Shown here piece after piece: positions 35,521-46,351 of a stretch of 64,000 nt of DNA. This DNA is from Comamonadaceae bacterium (GTDB lineage Bacteria; Pseudomonadota; Gammaproteobacteria; Burkholderiales; Burkholderiaceae_C). Both the position numbers and the translations under genes were made by a program. Each line of letters starts with the position of its first letter. Positions within the stretch are counted from its first letter, which is position 1. Under the pieces are notes generated by a model. The model worked only from the letters and a program-made list of their open reading frames with translations, did not search any database and was not told where the DNA came from. The stretch covers positions 62,001 through 126,000 of the forward strand of contig JAIYBZ010000019.1 of NCBI GenBank assembly GCA_027488255.1, written 5' to 3'.

Positions 35521-36356
35521 AGTCATTCCGATCTTTGTTATTTGTTCCTGCCACTTCTGAGCACTTGTGGCAAAAGGCGTCACAACGAGGCGCAGACGCA
35601 GTGGTCATCGATCTTGAGGACGCCATTCCGATTGATAAAAAAGAAGTGGCACGTGCCATGGCTCCTGCAGCCATCCAACTTCTCAAAGACAAGGGTGCAG
35701 ATGTCGTCCTGCGGGTCAACAGTGATCCCAGACTGTGGGAACAAGATCTGGTGGGGATGCCTCTGACATCGCTGAGCGCCATCATGTTGCCCAAGGTCGA
35801 AACGAAAGATCAGGTCGAGGCATTTGCCAGGGCCCTCACGAAGCATGCCAGCGCCACACCCCCGCCTGTCGCGGCTCTTCTTGAGACACCACTGGGTGTT
35901 TTGGCAACGGCCCAAATTGCAAGCCATCCGTCCCTCTGTGCTCTCGGATTTGGTGCAGAAGATTTTTCTGGTGCCATCGGCGTGCATCCCCATGCATTGG
36001 CGCTCACCTGGGCAGCGCAGCAAGTGATTACGGGCGCACATGCTTACGGCTTGCAATGCTGGGGAATGGCGGGGAGCATTGCGGAAGTGAAAGACCTCGA
36101 CGCGTTCGGAAAAGATGTCGAATTTGCTCGCAAGATTGGATTCACAGGCTCCGTTTGCATTCATCCCAATCAAGTGGCCATCGTGAACAGCGGATTTTCT
36201 CCCTCAGCCGCAGAGCTTGAATGGGCACAAAAAGTCATAGACGCCGATCAAGCCGCGCGTGCCAAAGGACTGGGCGCCGTGCTGCTCGAGGGCAAGATGA
36301 TTGACAAACCCATTGTTGACCGCGCCAGACGCTGGTTAGCAGCGCGTATGGCATGA
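35511..36356 (+). CDS. CitE-like acyl-CoA lyase (HpcH/HpaI aldolase family)
   Basis: 281 residues. 'SLLFVPATSEHLWQKASQRGADAVVIDLEDAIP' is the CitE/malyl-CoA lyase start; R68 ('LRVNSD'), E125 ('LLETPLGV') and D151 ('GFGAEDFSGAIG') are the expected substrate and Mg ligands. Such enzymes split malyl-, citramalyl- or methylmalyl-CoA into two CoA products or acid plus acyl-CoA. Without CitF and the citrate lyase acyl carrier it is not citrate lyase proper. Confidence 0.88.
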   Translation: MQIKSFRSLLFVPATSEHLWQKASQRGADAVVIDLEDAIPIDKKEVARAMAPAAIQLLKDKGADVVLRVNSDPRLWEQDLVGMPLTSLSAIMLPKVETKDQVEAFARALTKHASATPPPVAALLETPLGVLATAQIASHPSLCALGFGAEDFSGAIGVHPHALALTWAAQQVITGAHAYGLQCWGMAGSIAEVKDLDAFGKDVEFARKIGFTGSVCIHPNQVAIVNSGFSPSAAELEWAQKVIDADQAARAKGLGAVLLEGKMIDKPIVDRARRWLAARMA

Positions 36357-37579
36357 CCCCTGCGAAACCCCATTGGGTGACTGTTTGGACAGCCTCAGCG
36401 CAAGGTGCCTACCCCGAAGGATCGGCCATTGCCCAACCCGATCTCAGCTTGGCCATTCCTCAGCATGAAAAAGGCTTGGTTCATCAATCCTTTCGCATGC
36501 CCATCAAGCCGGCCGTTGCCGCCCACAAATTCAGACTTCGCATCAGCAATGTCTTTGGCAACAAAACTCTGCATCTGAAAGATTTAGCCATCAGTTGGCA
36601 TTTGGGTGGTGGTGCCCTGGCACCAGGCAGTCGAGTTGTCATGCCCGACATGGCGATTGAGGCGGGCACAGCGGTCTGGACGCAAGGTGTAGAGCTCGCC
36701 TCCAACCATCAAGGCTTCATTACAGCCGCAGACAGAACCCTCGTTTTCAGCGCTTGGGTCGAAGGTGAAAGCGGCCCCATCACTTGGCATGCCAAAGCCA
36801 TGGCCACGGCGTATTTGTCGAAACCAAATACACGCGTGCGCAAAGATGATTTTTCAGAGTTGGCGTTTCCTTTTTCAACGACATCTGTATTTTTCATTGA
36901 TGCGTTAGATGCAGACTTACCAGACAACTGCTACGCCATCTTGGCTTTAGGCGACTCATTGACAGATGGCACATTCACAACGTTGAACGGCTTTGATCGC
37001 TGGACCGATGTCCTGCAGCGATTGCTAATTGCAAATGGCCGTACCGATGTGGCGGTTCTGAATGCAGGCATTGGTGGAAATCAAGTGCTCAGTCCATTAA
37101 GCCTTCATGAACCTTGGCGAGGCGGGCCCGCTGCCATTGAGAGATTAGAACGAGATGTCCTCAGTCTCTCTGGTGTCAAATCAGTCATTTGGCTTGAAGG
37201 CATCAATGATTTCAGCGACAACGGCCATGCAGATGCAGAGGATGTCCAGTCTGCCATGGAGCAAGCGGTTCATCGACTACGCGCTGCCGGCTTTCGAGTC
37301 ATTGGCGCTACGTTGCCCTCTGCCTTCAAAAGTACACGCCAAGGTCATGGTCACGCTTTACAAAACGAGAAAAGGAAAGCGTTGAACCAATTCATTTTGT
37401 CCAGTGGCTTGCACGATGCAGTGGCGGACATCGACAAAGCGCTGACCAATCCACAGACAGGGTGCTTGGATGCCCTGTTTGATTCTGACAGCACGCTGGG
37501 TGGACCCGGTGATGGACTTCACCCCAATCGCGCTGGCCACGCCGCTATCGCAAATGAAATATGGAGAGCCATAACATGA
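36353..37579 (+). CDS. SGNH/GDSL hydrolase (esterase)
   Basis: 408 residues, no signal peptide. All four SGNH blocks are visible: 'ALGDSLTDGTF' with nucleophile S202, 'NAGIGGNQVL' (Gly), 'EGINDF' (Asn) and 'DGLHPNRAGH' (Asp and His). The first 180 residues form a beta-rich accessory region seen in larger GDSL esterases of this type. It starts in an ATGA overlap with the lyase gene. It probably frees the acid that the CoA-transferase activates. Confidence 0.87.
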   Translation: MTPAKPHWVTVWTASAQGAYPEGSAIAQPDLSLAIPQHEKGLVHQSFRMPIKPAVAAHKFRLRISNVFGNKTLHLKDLAISWHLGGGALAPGSRVVMPDMAIEAGTAVWTQGVELASNHQGFITAADRTLVFSAWVEGESGPITWHAKAMATAYLSKPNTRVRKDDFSELAFPFSTTSVFFIDALDADLPDNCYAILALGDSLTDGTFTTLNGFDRWTDVLQRLLIANGRTDVAVLNAGIGGNQVLSPLSLHEPWRGGPAAIERLERDVLSLSGVKSVIWLEGINDFSDNGHADAEDVQSAMEQAVHRLRAAGFRVIGATLPSAFKSTRQGHGHALQNEKRKALNQFILSSGLHDAVADIDKALTNPQTGCLDALFDSDSTLGGPGDGLHPNRAGHAAIANEIWRAIT

Positions 37580-38022
37580 ACGAAATCCCCAACCCCTTCG
37601 ACCCCAGATTGCGCACGGACCTCAGCGCCAACGAAAAAACCATGTTGCATTTCATGTCTGACTGCATGCATGGACACGACATGAGTCTGGTCGAGCGCTA
37701 TGTGGCCGAAGACTACATTCAACACACGCCTGGCATTGGTCAAGGTCGAGCGGGGCTGCGCCATTATTTGGAACAAGTCGCTTGGAAGCGTCCAGGACGT
37801 TTAACCTGGCGACCCATACATCTTTTCGCTTGCGGGGACTTTGTGATTTTGCACAAGCTTTTGCCCGCTGTTGTGATCGCAGACTTCATGCGCTTCAATC
37901 CAGATGGCCTGATGGCGGAGCACTGGGATGTCGTTCAGCCACTGCCAGAACCGAACTACGATCCAATGCGACTCTCGACAGAAAACCTGTCCCGGTTTGC
38001 AGCCCTGTTTAAGATGCCTTGA
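37576..38022 (+). CDS. SnoaL-like (NTF2 fold) protein
   Basis: 148 residues from ATG 37576, overlapping the hydrolase stop (ATGA). 'FMSDCMHGHDMSLVERYVAEDYIQHTPGIGQGRAGLRHYLEQ' fits predicted SnoaL-like aldol/cyclase proteins with the His-Thr-Pro pocket. Function unknown; it is the last gene of the operon and could act on a pathway intermediate. Confidence 0.8.
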   Translation: MNEIPNPFDPRLRTDLSANEKTMLHFMSDCMHGHDMSLVERYVAEDYIQHTPGIGQGRAGLRHYLEQVAWKRPGRLTWRPIHLFACGDFVILHKLLPAVVIADFMRFNPDGLMAEHWDVVQPLPEPNYDPMRLSTENLSRFAALFKMP

Positions 38023-38048
38023 GTCTCCACCTCGGTCAATGGCATGAA

Positions 38049-38078
38049 AAAAGCCACTGACCGAAATCAGTGGCTTTT
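38049..38078. terminator. Bidirectional terminator between the SnoaL gene and tRNA-Met
   Basis: A 12-bp stem AAAAGCCACTGA / TCAGTGGCTTTT with a CCGAAA loop and T-rich ends on both strands. It can end the plus-strand operon and the minus-strand tRNA transcript. Confidence 0.8.
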
Positions 38079-38086
38079 CCATTTTT

Positions 38087-38163
38087 TGGTAGGGCGTGAC
38101 AGACTTGAACTGTCGACCAAAGGATTATGAGTCCTCTGCTCTAACCAACTGAGCTAACGCCCC
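38087..38163 (-). tRNA. tRNA-Met (anticodon CAT)
   Basis: 77 bases with CCA. Acceptor GGGGCGT / ACGCCCT pairs with a G-U at the end. D-arm AGCTCAGTTGGTTAGAGC, anticodon loop CTCATAA, T-loop TTCAAGT. The absence of the three G-C pairs of initiator tRNA argues for elongator Met. A CAT tRNA could also be the lysidine-modified Ile2, which cannot be ruled out by eye. Confidence 0.88.
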
Positions 38164-38198
38164 AACCGAAGCGTTGATTGTAGTGGCCCCAATGTCGC

Positions 38199-39203
38199 TT
38201 ATTTGGACTGGCTCAAGGCGTTGCTGACCAGCCGCGAGGTGATGTTGACGATCTGAATCATGCGGTCATAGGGCATGCGCGTGGGGCCAATCACGCCCAG
38301 GGTGCCCACCACTTGGCCGTCCACTTCGTAGGGCGAGCTGACCACAGAAAGCTCTTGCATCGGCACCATCTGGCTTTCGCCTCCGATGTAAATGCGCACC
38401 CCTTCGGCTTGGCTGGACACGTCCAGCAAGCGCATGAGTTGGGTTTTTTGCTCAAACAACTCAAACGCACGGCGCAGGTGGCCCATGTCGCTTGAAAAAT
38501 CACTCACCGACAACAGGTTGCGTTCGCCCGCGATGACCACTTCATTTTGGTCTTCCGCCAGGGCTTCGGTGCTGACCTGCACCGCCGCTTGCATCAGGGT
38601 GGCGATTTCGCTTTGCAGTCGAACCAAGTCTTGTTGCACACGGTTGCGCACTTGCTCAATCGCCATGCCGGCAAAGTGGGTGTTCAGATAGTTTGAAGTC
38701 TCCAACAACTGACTTTGGGAATAGTCGGTTTCGGTCAGCAAAATCCGGTTTTGCACATCGCCTTCGGGCGAGACAATGATCACCAACAAGCGGCGCTCAG
38801 ACAAGCGCAAAAACTCAATGTGGCGAAAGACCGAGGGTCTGCGCGGGGTCATCACCACTCCGACAAAATGCGACAAGTTCGACAGCAAATTGGCCGCACT
38901 GGCGATGACTTTTTGCGGCTGATCGGGCGTGAGTGCCGGGGTTTCCAGGCCCTCCCGTTGCACGGTGAGCATGGTGTCCACAAACAGCCGATAGCCTCGG
39001 CTGGTGGGAATGCGTCCGGCCGAAGTGTGCGGGCTGGCGATCAAGCCCAGTTCTTCCAAGTCGGCCATCACATTGCGGATGGTGGCAGGCGACAATTCCA
39101 GCCCGGAAGCCTTGGACAAGGTGCGCGAACCCACGGGTTGGCCGTCCGCGATGTAGCGTTCCACCAGGGCTTTGAGCAATAACTTGGCGCGATCGTCGAG
39201 CAT
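38199..39203 (-). CDS. hrcA: Heat-inducible transcription repressor HrcA
   Basis: 334 residues. N-terminal winged helix ('[74 protein letters not shown]') is the HrcA signature, and the C-terminal GAF-like part ends '[30 protein letters not shown]'. It represses chaperonin genes through the CIRCE element; no CIRCE copy was seen in this window. It is divergent from nadK with a 28-base gap. Confidence 0.95.
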   Translation of the reverse strand: MLDDRAKLLLKALVERYIADGQPVGSRTLSKASGLELSPATIRNVMADLEELGLIASPHTSAGRIPTSRGYRLFVDTMLTVQREGLETPALTPDQPQKVIASAANLLSNLSHFVGVVMTPRRPSVFRHIEFLRLSERRLLVIIVSPEGDVQNRILLTETDYSQSQLLETSNYLNTHFAGMAIEQVRNRVQQDLVRLQSEIATLMQAAVQVSTEALAEDQNEVVIAGERNLLSVSDFSSDMGHLRRAFELFEQKTQLMRLLDVSSQAEGVRIYIGGESQMVPMQELSVVSSPYEVDGQVVGTLGVIGPTRMPYDRMIQIVNITSRLVSNALSQSK

Positions 39204-39231
39204 CCAGTCATTTTAATGATGTAATTTGCAC

Positions 39232-40125
39232 ATGAGATCCAAATTCCGTCACGCTGCGCTTTTTGGCAAGTACCACACCACCGCTCATGGCGGGGGGCTG
39301 GAGAGTTCACGGCGGGTTCTGGACGATGTGGCCCAGTTTTTGACGCGACAAGGTTGCGATGTCGTGCTGGACCAAGAGACCGCCCTGCACACAGGGTTAA
39401 ACCAGTACCCGATGCTGGAGATGCATGAAATCGGCAAGCAATGCGATTTGGGCATCGTGATCGGGGGCGACGGCACCATGCTGGGCATTGGTCGTCAAAT
39501 GGCCCGTTATGCCCTGCCTCTGATTGGCATCAACCAAGGCCGCTTGGGCTTCATCACCGACATCCCCATTCAAAGTTACCAAGATGTGTTGCAGCCCATG
39601 CTGCAAGGCAACTACCAAACCGAAGACCGCAGTTTGCTGCAAGCCCATGTGCTGCGTGACCAACGTGTGGTGTTCAGCGCATTGGCCATGAACGATGTGG
39701 TGGTCAACCGGGGTGGCACGTCGGGCATGGTGGAGTTGCGTGTGGAGGTGGATGGCCGCTTTGTGTCGAACCAACGCGCAGACGGCTTGATCATCGCCAC
39801 GCCCACTGGGTCTACGGCCTATTCTTTGTCGGTGGGTGGCCCGTTGATGCACCCCTCGAGCGGGGGCTGGGTGATGGCGCCTATTGCACCGCACACTTTG
39901 TCCAACCGGCCGATCGTGCTGCCCGAATCGTCTGAGATCAGCATCGAGATTGTGGCGGGGCGCTATGCCAGTGCCAACTTTGACATGCAGTCCCTGGCCG
40001 AGCTCATGTTGGGCGACAAAATCACGGTGCAACGCTCCGAACACCAAGTGCGCTTTTTGCATCCGGCGGGCTGGAATTATTTCGACACTTTGCGTAAAAA
40101 AATGCATTGGAATGGGGGCGCCTAA
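39232..40125 (+). CDS. nadK: NAD kinase
   Basis: 297 residues from ATG 39232 (a TTG two codons upstream is also in frame). '[17 protein letters not shown]' is the nucleotide-binding GGDGT motif, and '[25 protein letters not shown]' is the second conserved block. It makes NADP from NAD and ATP. Confidence 0.95.
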   Translation: MRSKFRHAALFGKYHTTAHGGGLESSRRVLDDVAQFLTRQGCDVVLDQETALHTGLNQYPMLEMHEIGKQCDLGIVIGGDGTMLGIGRQMARYALPLIGINQGRLGFITDIPIQSYQDVLQPMLQGNYQTEDRSLLQAHVLRDQRVVFSALAMNDVVVNRGGTSGMVELRVEVDGRFVSNQRADGLIIATPTGSTAYSLSVGGPLMHPSSGGWVMAPIAPHTLSNRPIVLPESSEISIEIVAGRYASANFDMQSLAELMLGDKITVQRSEHQVRFLHPAGWNYFDTLRKKMHWNGGA

Positions 40126-40128
40126 GCC

Positions 40129-41781
40129 GTGGCACTGACGCACATCACCTTGCGCGACTTTGTGATCGTGCACGCGCTCGAGCTGGATCTGCAAACCGGT
40201 TTCAGTGTGCTCACGGGCGAAACGGGCGCGGGCAAATCCATCTTGATCGACGCGCTGCAATTGGCGCTGGGCGCGCGCGCCGAGTCGGGCGTGGTGCGCG
40301 AAGGTGCGCAGCGCTGTGAGGTGTGTGCGGAGTTCGAGCCCACCAACCCCATCCAAACCTGGCTCGAAGAAGCGGGTTTTGAAACCTCTGCCGCCTTGCT
40401 GTTGCGCCGCACGGTGGACACAGCAGGAAAAAGCCGTGCATGGATCAATGGCAGCCCCGCCACCGCCGCACAGCTGCGTGAACTGGGCGAACAACTGATC
40501 GACATTCACGGCCAACATGCCTGGCAAAGCCTGACCCGTCCCGAGGCGGTTCGTGGGCTGCTGGACGCGTATGCAGGCATAGACACCAAACCCTTGAAAG
40601 CCACTTGGCAAACTTGGCGGGATGCGCAACACAGTCTGGCCCAAGCGCAACAAGCGCAAAGCACTTTGAGCAACGAGCGAGAGCGTCTGGCTTGGCAAAT
40701 TGGCGAGCTCGAAAAACTCAATCCACAAGCCGGTGAATGGCAAGACCTGAGCGCCCAACACAGCCGCTTGGCCAACGCCCAAGCCCTGATGGAAGGCGCC
40801 CACCAAGCAGTGGTCTTGCTGGAAGGCGAAGACTCTGGGGGCACACTGCGCGAGTTGTCACGGGCCATTCAAAGCTTGCAATCCCTGAGCCAGTTTGAGC
40901 CCGAGTTCAATGCCTTGGCCGATGTCTTGGTCTCGGCTCAAGCCCAGGCCGAAGATGTGGCCCACAGTCTGAATGCCTATTTGCGCAAGACCGATCTGGA
41001 CCCCGACCAATTGAGTCAACTCGACGAGCGCATGGGCCTTTGGCTGTCTTTGGCGCGCCGCTACAAAAGACCCCCCGACGAACTGCCACTCACGCTGCAA
41101 AGCTGGCGAAATGAGTTGGCTCAAATGGATGCGGCCGCTGATTTAGAAGGCCTGAAAAAAGCAGCGGACGCTGCCGAGGCCGCCTTCACCAAAACCGCCA
41201 AGGCGGTGTCGCGGCAGCGCCAGCAGGCCTCTCAGCCCTTGTCCCAAGCCATCAGCAAGGCGATGCAACAGCTGGGCATGCAAGGCGGGCGTTTTGAAGT
41301 TCAGCTGCAAACCCTCGAGTCCCCTGCCCAACACGGGCTTGAAGACATTGGCTTTTTGGTCGCTGGGCACGAGGGCAGCACACCTCGCCCCGTGGGCAAA
41401 GTGGCATCGGGCGGCGAGCTGTCGCGCATTGCCTTGGCCATTGCGGTCACCACCAGCGAACTGGGCCAAGCGGGCACTTTGATTTTTGATGAGGTCGACT
41501 CGGGTGTGGGCGGCGCCGTGGCTGAAACGGTGGGTCGTCTGATGAAGCAACTCGGTCAACATCGGCAAGTTTTGGCGGTGACCCACTTACCCCAAGTGGC
41601 GGGCTGCGCCGACCATCATTTGTTGGTCAGTAAATCGGTGGCTCAAGGCCAAGTCAGCAGCGAGGTTCGCGGCATCGAGGGCGAAGCGCGCGTGAGCGAA
41701 ATCGCCCGCATGCTGGGCGGTGAAAAGCTGTCGGCCACCACCTTGGCGCACGCGCGAGAAATGTTGGGCGAGGTCGATTGA
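40129..41781 (+). CDS. recN: DNA repair protein RecN
   Basis: 550 residues with GTG start at 40129, three bases after the nadK stop. SMC-like: '[39 protein letters not shown]' (Walker A at 30-37), a long coiled-coil centre, then '[13 protein letters not shown]' and Walker B '[12 protein letters not shown]'. It takes part in double-strand break repair. The hrcA / nadK-recN arrangement is widespread. Confidence 0.95.
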   Translation: MALTHITLRDFVIVHALELDLQTGFSVLTGETGAGKSILIDALQLALGARAESGVVREGAQRCEVCAEFEPTNPIQTWLEEAGFETSAALLLRRTVDTAGKSRAWINGSPATAAQLRELGEQLIDIHGQHAWQSLTRPEAVRGLLDAYAGIDTKPLKATWQTWRDAQHSLAQAQQAQSTLSNERERLAWQIGELEKLNPQAGEWQDLSAQHSRLANAQALMEGAHQAVVLLEGEDSGGTLRELSRAIQSLQSLSQFEPEFNALADVLVSAQAQAEDVAHSLNAYLRKTDLDPDQLSQLDERMGLWLSLARRYKRPPDELPLTLQSWRNELAQMDAAADLEGLKKAADAAEAAFTKTAKAVSRQRQQASQPLSQAISKAMQQLGMQGGRFEVQLQTLESPAQHGLEDIGFLVAGHEGSTPRPVGKVASGGELSRIALAIAVTTSELGQAGTLIFDEVDSGVGGAVAETVGRLMKQLGQHRQVLAVTHLPQVAGCADHHLLVSKSVAQGQVSSEVRGIEGEARVSEIARMLGGEKLSATTLAHAREMLGEVD

Positions 41782-41782
41782 G

Positions 41783-42643
41783 ATGGACATCATTTTGATC
41801 ACCGGCATGTCCGGATCAGGGAAGTCGGTGGCGCTGAACGCGCTGGAAGATGCCGGCTATTACTGCGTGGACAATTTGCCACCTGAATTGCTGATTCCCT
41901 TTGTTCGCTTGGAAGAGCAACAAAAAGAGCAACGCTTGGCGATTGCGATCGACGTTCGCAGTGCCAAATCTTTGCATCTGCTGCCTGAGCAAATCGTCTT
42001 GTTGCGCGACATGGGCATGACGGTGAAGTCGGTGTTCTTGGATGCCAGCTCGGACACCTTGCAGCGGCGTTACTCGGAGTCACGCCGCAAGCACCCCTTG
42101 TCGGGTGGGGCTCAATCGAAAAGTGACAAAGCCCTGATGGAAACCCTCCAATTCGAGCGTGAATTGCTGTCAGATTTGCGTGAACGGGCCCACGTGATTG
42201 ACACCAGTTTGCTGCGCTCTGCGCAACTGCAAACCTATATCAAAACGCTGGTCAACGCCCCCACCGCACAGTTGACTTTGGTGTTTGAATCTTTCGGTTT
42301 CAAGCGCGGCATTCCCTCAGATGCAGACTATGTTTTTGACATTCGCATGCTGCCCAACCCGCATTACGAAAGCGCCCTGAAAGCTTTGACGGGTCGTGAT
42401 GCACCGGTGCAAGAGTATTTGCGGCAGTCGGAAGAATTCGTGCAAATGCAGTTGCAAATTGAAGGTTTTTTGAAGCAGTGGATCCCAGCGATTGAGCGCG
42501 ATCACCGCAGCTATGTGACCGTCGCCATCGGTTGCACAGGGGGGCAGCACCGTTCTGTCTTCATGGTCGAGCAATTGGCACAGAGTTTCAGCACGCGATG
42601 GCTCACCCTCAAAAGGCATCGCGAACTCGACGCTTTGCAATAA
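41783..42643 (+). CDS. rapZ: RNase adapter protein RapZ (YvcJ family)
   Basis: 286 residues from ATG 41783. P-loop GMSGSGKS at 8-15, '[13 protein letters not shown]' and the C-terminal '[22 protein letters not shown]' are family hallmarks. In E. coli RapZ guides RNase E to GlmZ and senses glucosamine-6-phosphate. Here it lies after recN instead of in the rpoN-ptsN operon. Confidence 0.93.
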   Translation: MDIILITGMSGSGKSVALNALEDAGYYCVDNLPPELLIPFVRLEEQQKEQRLAIAIDVRSAKSLHLLPEQIVLLRDMGMTVKSVFLDASSDTLQRRYSESRRKHPLSGGAQSKSDKALMETLQFERELLSDLRERAHVIDTSLLRSAQLQTYIKTLVNAPTAQLTLVFESFGFKRGIPSDADYVFDIRMLPNPHYESALKALTGRDAPVQEYLRQSEEFVQMQLQIEGFLKQWIPAIERDHRSYVTVAIGCTGGQHRSVFMVEQLAQSFSTRWLTLKRHRELDALQ

Positions 42644-42692
42644 GGCGCCTGCCAAACGCGGCGCCCTTTGGCTATTGACCGAGCCACTGTGT

Positions 42693-43739
42693 TCAGTCGC
42701 TCAGCAACTTTCTGATGGGCGCGGGCAAGCCCAATTCAGGCCAAACCTCCGCAGACACCCACTCACCCTCACAAGCAGGCACTTCGTGTTCGGCACCCTT
42801 CATGCGCACAGGGTGCAAGTGCAAATCACGGTGCGTCAGCACATGCTTCCAAGGCTCAAGGTATTCGGCTTTGTGAGCTTTGTAAACTTTTGAGGCTGGC
42901 GACCAAGCGGCTAACAGTTCTTCCTCAGTGTCAAAAACAGGCAAGCTGAACAGCCCGGCCCAAATGCCTTTATCGGGTCTCTTTTGCAGCCAAATCTGCC
43001 CCTTTGCATTGACTGCCCACAGCAACCACAAAGTGGCACTGCTGCGCTTGAGTTTTTTGGTTTTGACCGGGTAGGCCAATGGTTGCGCTTGGGCATTCGC
43101 CTGACAGACCGCCTGCACCGGGCAAGCCTCGCACGCCACTTTTTTAGGCAAACACACCGTGGCGCCCAAGTCCATCAATGCTTGGGTGTAACGCGGCATG
43201 TCGGCAGGGTCTTGCGGCAACAATTCTTGCGCCACGGACCACAGCGCTTTTTCATTTTTCAGCACGGCCAAGTCTTCGGCATAGCCCAACACCCGACTCA
43301 AGACGCGCTTGACGTTGCCATCCAAAATGGCGGCCCGTTCTTGGAAGCAAAAAGCCGCGATGGCCGCTGCTGTCGATCGACCAATGCCGGGCAATGTTTG
43401 CAACAGTTCGGCCTGCTTGGGAAATTGCCCCCCAAATCGTGCCATGACTTCTTGTGCACATCGGTGCAGGTGGCGTGCCCGGCTGTAATAACCCAAGCCA
43501 CTCCACAAGGCCAGCACATCGTCTTGCGAGGCAGCCGCTAAGGCGGACACTTCTGGGAAACGCGCCAAAAAACGGGGGTAGTAGTCCAGCACCGTGCTCA
43601 CTTGCGTTTGTTGCAACATGATCTCGGACAGCCACACCCGATAGGGGTCTTGCGTGTTTTGCCAAGGCAAACCATGCCGGCCGTGCCGGCGCTGCCAGTC
43701 CACCACATGGCGGGCGAAATCAGGCGGCAGAGGGGTCAT
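42693..43739 (-). CDS. mutY: A/G-specific adenine glycosylase MutY
   Basis: 348 residues from ATG 43739 (ATGA overlap with mutM stop). '[26 protein letters not shown]', the helix-hairpin-helix '[18 protein letters not shown]', the catalytic Asp in '[12 protein letters not shown]' and a C-x6-C-x2-C-x5-C iron-sulfur cluster (ending '[10 protein letters not shown]') are all present. A NUDIX-like C-terminal domain follows. It removes A opposite 8-oxoG and pairs functionally with the adjacent mutM. Confidence 0.95.
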   Translation of the reverse strand: MTPLPPDFARHVVDWQRRHGRHGLPWQNTQDPYRVWLSEIMLQQTQVSTVLDYYPRFLARFPEVSALAAASQDDVLALWSGLGYYSRARHLHRCAQEVMARFGGQFPKQAELLQTLPGIGRSTAAAIAAFCFQERAAILDGNVKRVLSRVLGYAEDLAVLKNEKALWSVAQELLPQDPADMPRYTQALMDLGATVCLPKKVACEACPVQAVCQANAQAQPLAYPVKTKKLKRSSATLWLLWAVNAKGQIWLQKRPDKGIWAGLFSLPVFDTEEELLAAWSPASKVYKAHKAEYLEPWKHVLTHRDLHLHPVRMKGAEHEVPACEGEWVSAEVWPELGLPAPIRKLLSD

Positions 43740-44551
43740 GGTTTTTGACATTGGGGGCAGAAAAAAGTGCTGCGCTGGCCTTGCAACAAGGACTTGATGG
43801 GCGTTGCACACACCCGGCAGGGCTCGCCAGCGCGGCCATAGACGGCGGCTTCCAACTGGAAATACCCGGTTCGCCCTTCTGCATTGACAAAATCTTTCAA
43901 CGAACTCCCGCCCTGCGCCACTGCACGGTTCAACACTTGCACAATGGCGGCATGCAAGCGCTCGACGCGCGGGCGTGACAAACGCGAGGCCTTGGTGGTG
44001 GGGCGAATGCGTGCCAAAAACAAACATTCAGAGGCATAAATATTACCGACGCCGACCACCACATCACCCGCCAACAAAACCTGCTTGATGGCGGATTGGC
44101 GTTTTTTGAGGCCCTCGGCAAATGCAGCCACTTCAAATTGACCGTCTAAGGGCTCGACCCCCAAATGCGAAAGCAACTTTTGGGCTTCGGGTGCGCTTTG
44201 TGAGGACGCCCACACCACGGCCCCAAAACGACGCGGATCGTGCAAGCGCAAAACGCCGCGGTCGGTCACCAAATCCATGTGGTCATGCGGCCCTGCAGCG
44301 TCTTGGCGGGGCGCAAAGTTCAAGCTGCCCGACATGCCCAAATGCACCAGCAAAAGCCCCTCATCCAGATCCAACAACAGGTATTTGCCCCTGCGGCGCA
44401 CCCCCAGCACGGTTCGGCCGACCAAACTTTGCGGGGACACCCCTAAAGGCCAGCGCAAAGGTTTGCCCATGTGCATGGCCAAAATTCGGGCCTGGGCAAT
44501 GCGCTCGGCAAAACTGCGACGGGTCACTTCGACTTCTGGGAGTTCTGGCAT
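43736..44551 (-). CDS. mutM: Formamidopyrimidine-DNA glycosylase MutM (Fpg)
   Basis: 271 residues starting [13 protein letters not shown] at 44551; P2 is the catalytic nucleophile. '[12 protein letters not shown]'-type loop ([21 protein letters not shown]) and the C-terminal zinc finger '[24 protein letters not shown]' are intact. The same frame continues far upstream across the TPR gene, but that part is antisense and not part of the protein. It excises 8-oxoguanine. Confidence 0.96.
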   Translation of the reverse strand: MPELPEVEVTRRSFAERIAQARILAMHMGKPLRWPLGVSPQSLVGRTVLGVRRRGKYLLLDLDEGLLLVHLGMSGSLNFAPRQDAAGPHDHMDLVTDRGVLRLHDPRRFGAVVWASSQSAPEAQKLLSHLGVEPLDGQFEVAAFAEGLKKRQSAIKQVLLAGDVVVGVGNIYASECLFLARIRPTTKASRLSRPRVERLHAAIVQVLNRAVAQGGSSLKDFVNAEGRTGYFQLEAAVYGRAGEPCRVCATPIKSLLQGQRSTFFCPQCQKP

Positions 44552-44629
44552 TCGGCGGTCTGACACCTCAGGGCGGCATTCGCCCTCAGATGCGTGGGTA
44601 AAAGAGGTGGCTGGATTATGATGGCCCCT

Positions 44630-46351
44630 ATGAAATTCTGGTTGCGACTCGCGGTCTTGTCCTCCTGTGTGGTCGGTGCTTGGGCGCAGCCTGCGGCACC
44701 TCAAGCGGAGCCTGCGCCCAAAAAATCGGCGCTGGATGCGGTGCTGTTTTATCAAATACTGCTGGGTGAATTGACCACCCGCCAAGGCTCTCCTGGCAGC
44801 GGTTTTTCCATCATGCTGGATGCCGCCCGCAAAGCCAAAGACCCCGCCTTGTTTCAACGCTCTGTGGACATGGCGCTGCAAGCCCGCTCTGGCGAGGCCG
44901 CTTTGCAAGCCGCACAAACCTGGAAAAAAGAAATCCCAACGGCCACCGAAGCCAGTCGTTACATCTTGCAAATCTTGCTGGCCTTGAACCGCATTGAAGA
45001 GGCCGGCAAGGCCTTGGCGGTGTCGTTGAACGAACTGCCGCTGGACGAACAGGTGGGCGCCATCATCTCGGTTCCGCGTCTTTTTGGTGTTGCGCAAGAC
45101 AAGGTGTTGGCTGCAGGCGTGATTGAGAAAGCCTTGGCCCAGTCGCTGGCCCAAACGCAGACAGCCGCTTCCGCTTGGACCACCATCGGACGCATGCGCC
45201 GGGATGCAGGGCAAACCTCTTTGGCCGTGGCTGCCGTCCTCAAAGGGCACGCGGCCGACCCCAAAGCCCAAGGGCCATTGATCTTGGCGCTCAGCTTGGT
45301 GGCTTCTGAAAAAAGCACCCTCAAGCCTTTGCTTGATGCGGCCATGAAAACCAACGTCTCACCTGAATTGCGCATGGGCTACGCGCGCACCCTGCTGAGC
45401 TTGCAGTTGTCCAAAGAGGCCGGGGTTCAGCTTACCGAACTGAACAACCAAAACCCTGAGTTTTTAGACGGCTGGCTGCTGCATGGCCTCATGCTGCTCG
45501 AAAACGCCCAAGCCGCCGAGGCCGAAAAACGCCTCATGGAATACGTGCGTCGGGTGGGCAACACGCCCACAGCGGAGCAACGCGCCGGTTTGTCAGAAGC
45601 TTTGATGTCTTTGTCTCAAATTGCCCAAAAGCAAGGCAAGCTGGACCGCGCCAGTCAATGGCTCAGTCAGATTCCGGCCGGGACCGATCCAATCAAGCTG
45701 GCCAGCCGCCAAGCCGACTTGTTGGCCCAGCAAGGGCGCATGGAAGAAGCCAAACGCGTGTTGGCACAAGTCAAAACCGGTAACGCGGAACAAGCAAGGC
45801 GCAAAGTTTTGGCCCAATCATTTTTGTTGCGGGAATATCGCGAAGCGCAAGCTGCCTACAACTTGGTCAAAGCCGAGCTGGACCAAAAACCCGATGACAC
45901 CGAGTTGCTGACCGAGCTGTCGCTGCTCTGCGAAAAGCTCAAACGCTATGACGAGATGGAAACCCTTTTGCGCCAACTCATGGTCAAAAGCCCCCAAGAG
46001 CCCCATGCCTTCAACGCACTGGGCTACTCCTTGGCCGACCGCAACATCCGGTTGGATGAAGCGCGGCAACTGATCGAAAAAGCTCTGCAACTCGCCCCTC
46101 ATGACGCTTACATCCAAGACAGCCTGGGTTGGGTGTTGTTCAGACAAGGCCGACAAGCCGAGGCGCTGCGCATCCTTCAGGCGGCCTACAAATCCAAACC
46201 CGATGCTGAAATTGCCGCCCATTTGGGCGAAGTGCTGTGGGTCATGGGCCAGACGCGCGAAGCCGGCACCATCTGGCGCGAAGGGTTGTTGCTCAAAGCC
46301 GATAACGAGACTTTGGTCGAAACCCTCAAACGCTTCAAATTCAAGCCATGA
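44630..46351 (+). CDS. Exported tetratricopeptide-repeat protein
   Basis: 573 residues from ATG 44630 with a signal peptide ([18 protein letters not shown]). Two further in-frame ATGs at 44618 and 44621 are possible starts. The rest is helical repeat with clear TPR units, best near the C terminus ('[63 protein letters not shown]'). It precedes lolB with an ATGA overlap, an order conserved in Burkholderiales, so a role in outer-membrane or lipoprotein assembly is likely but unproven. Confidence 0.85.
   Translation: MKFWLRLAVLSSCVVGAWAQPAAPQAEPAPKKSALDAVLFYQILLGELTTRQGSPGSGFSIMLDAARKAKDPALFQRSVDMALQARSGEAALQAAQTWKKEIPTATEASRYILQILLALNRIEEAGKALAVSLNELPLDEQVGAIISVPRLFGVAQDKVLAAGVIEKALAQSLAQTQTAASAWTTIGRMRRDAGQTSLAVAAVLKGHAADPKAQGPLILALSLVASEKSTLKPLLDAAMKTNVSPELRMGYARTLLSLQLSKEAGVQLTELNNQNPEFLDGWLLHGLMLLENAQAAEAEKRLMEYVRRVGNTPTAEQRAGLSEALMSLSQIAQKQGKLDRASQWLSQIPAGTDPIKLASRQADLLAQQGRMEEAKRVLAQVKTGNAEQARRKVLAQSFLLREYREAQAAYNLVKAELDQKPDDTELLTELSLLCEKLKRYDEMETLLRQLMVKSPQEPHAFNALGYSLADRNIRLDEARQLIEKALQLAPHDAYIQDSLGWVLFRQGRQAEALRILQAAYKSKPDAEIAAHLGEVLWVMGQTREAGTIWREGLLLKADNETLVETLKRFKFKP

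Noticed and set aside
33299-38022. Itaconate degradation operon or citrate lyase cluster
   Set aside because: No itaconyl-CoA hydratase, no CitF, CitD or CitC genes are present; only a CoA-transferase and a CitE-like lyase, so neither name is justified.
44552-45271. Upstream extension of the mutM frame
   Set aside because: It lies antisense to the TPR gene; MutM must begin with the catalytic Pro after Met, which is at 44551.
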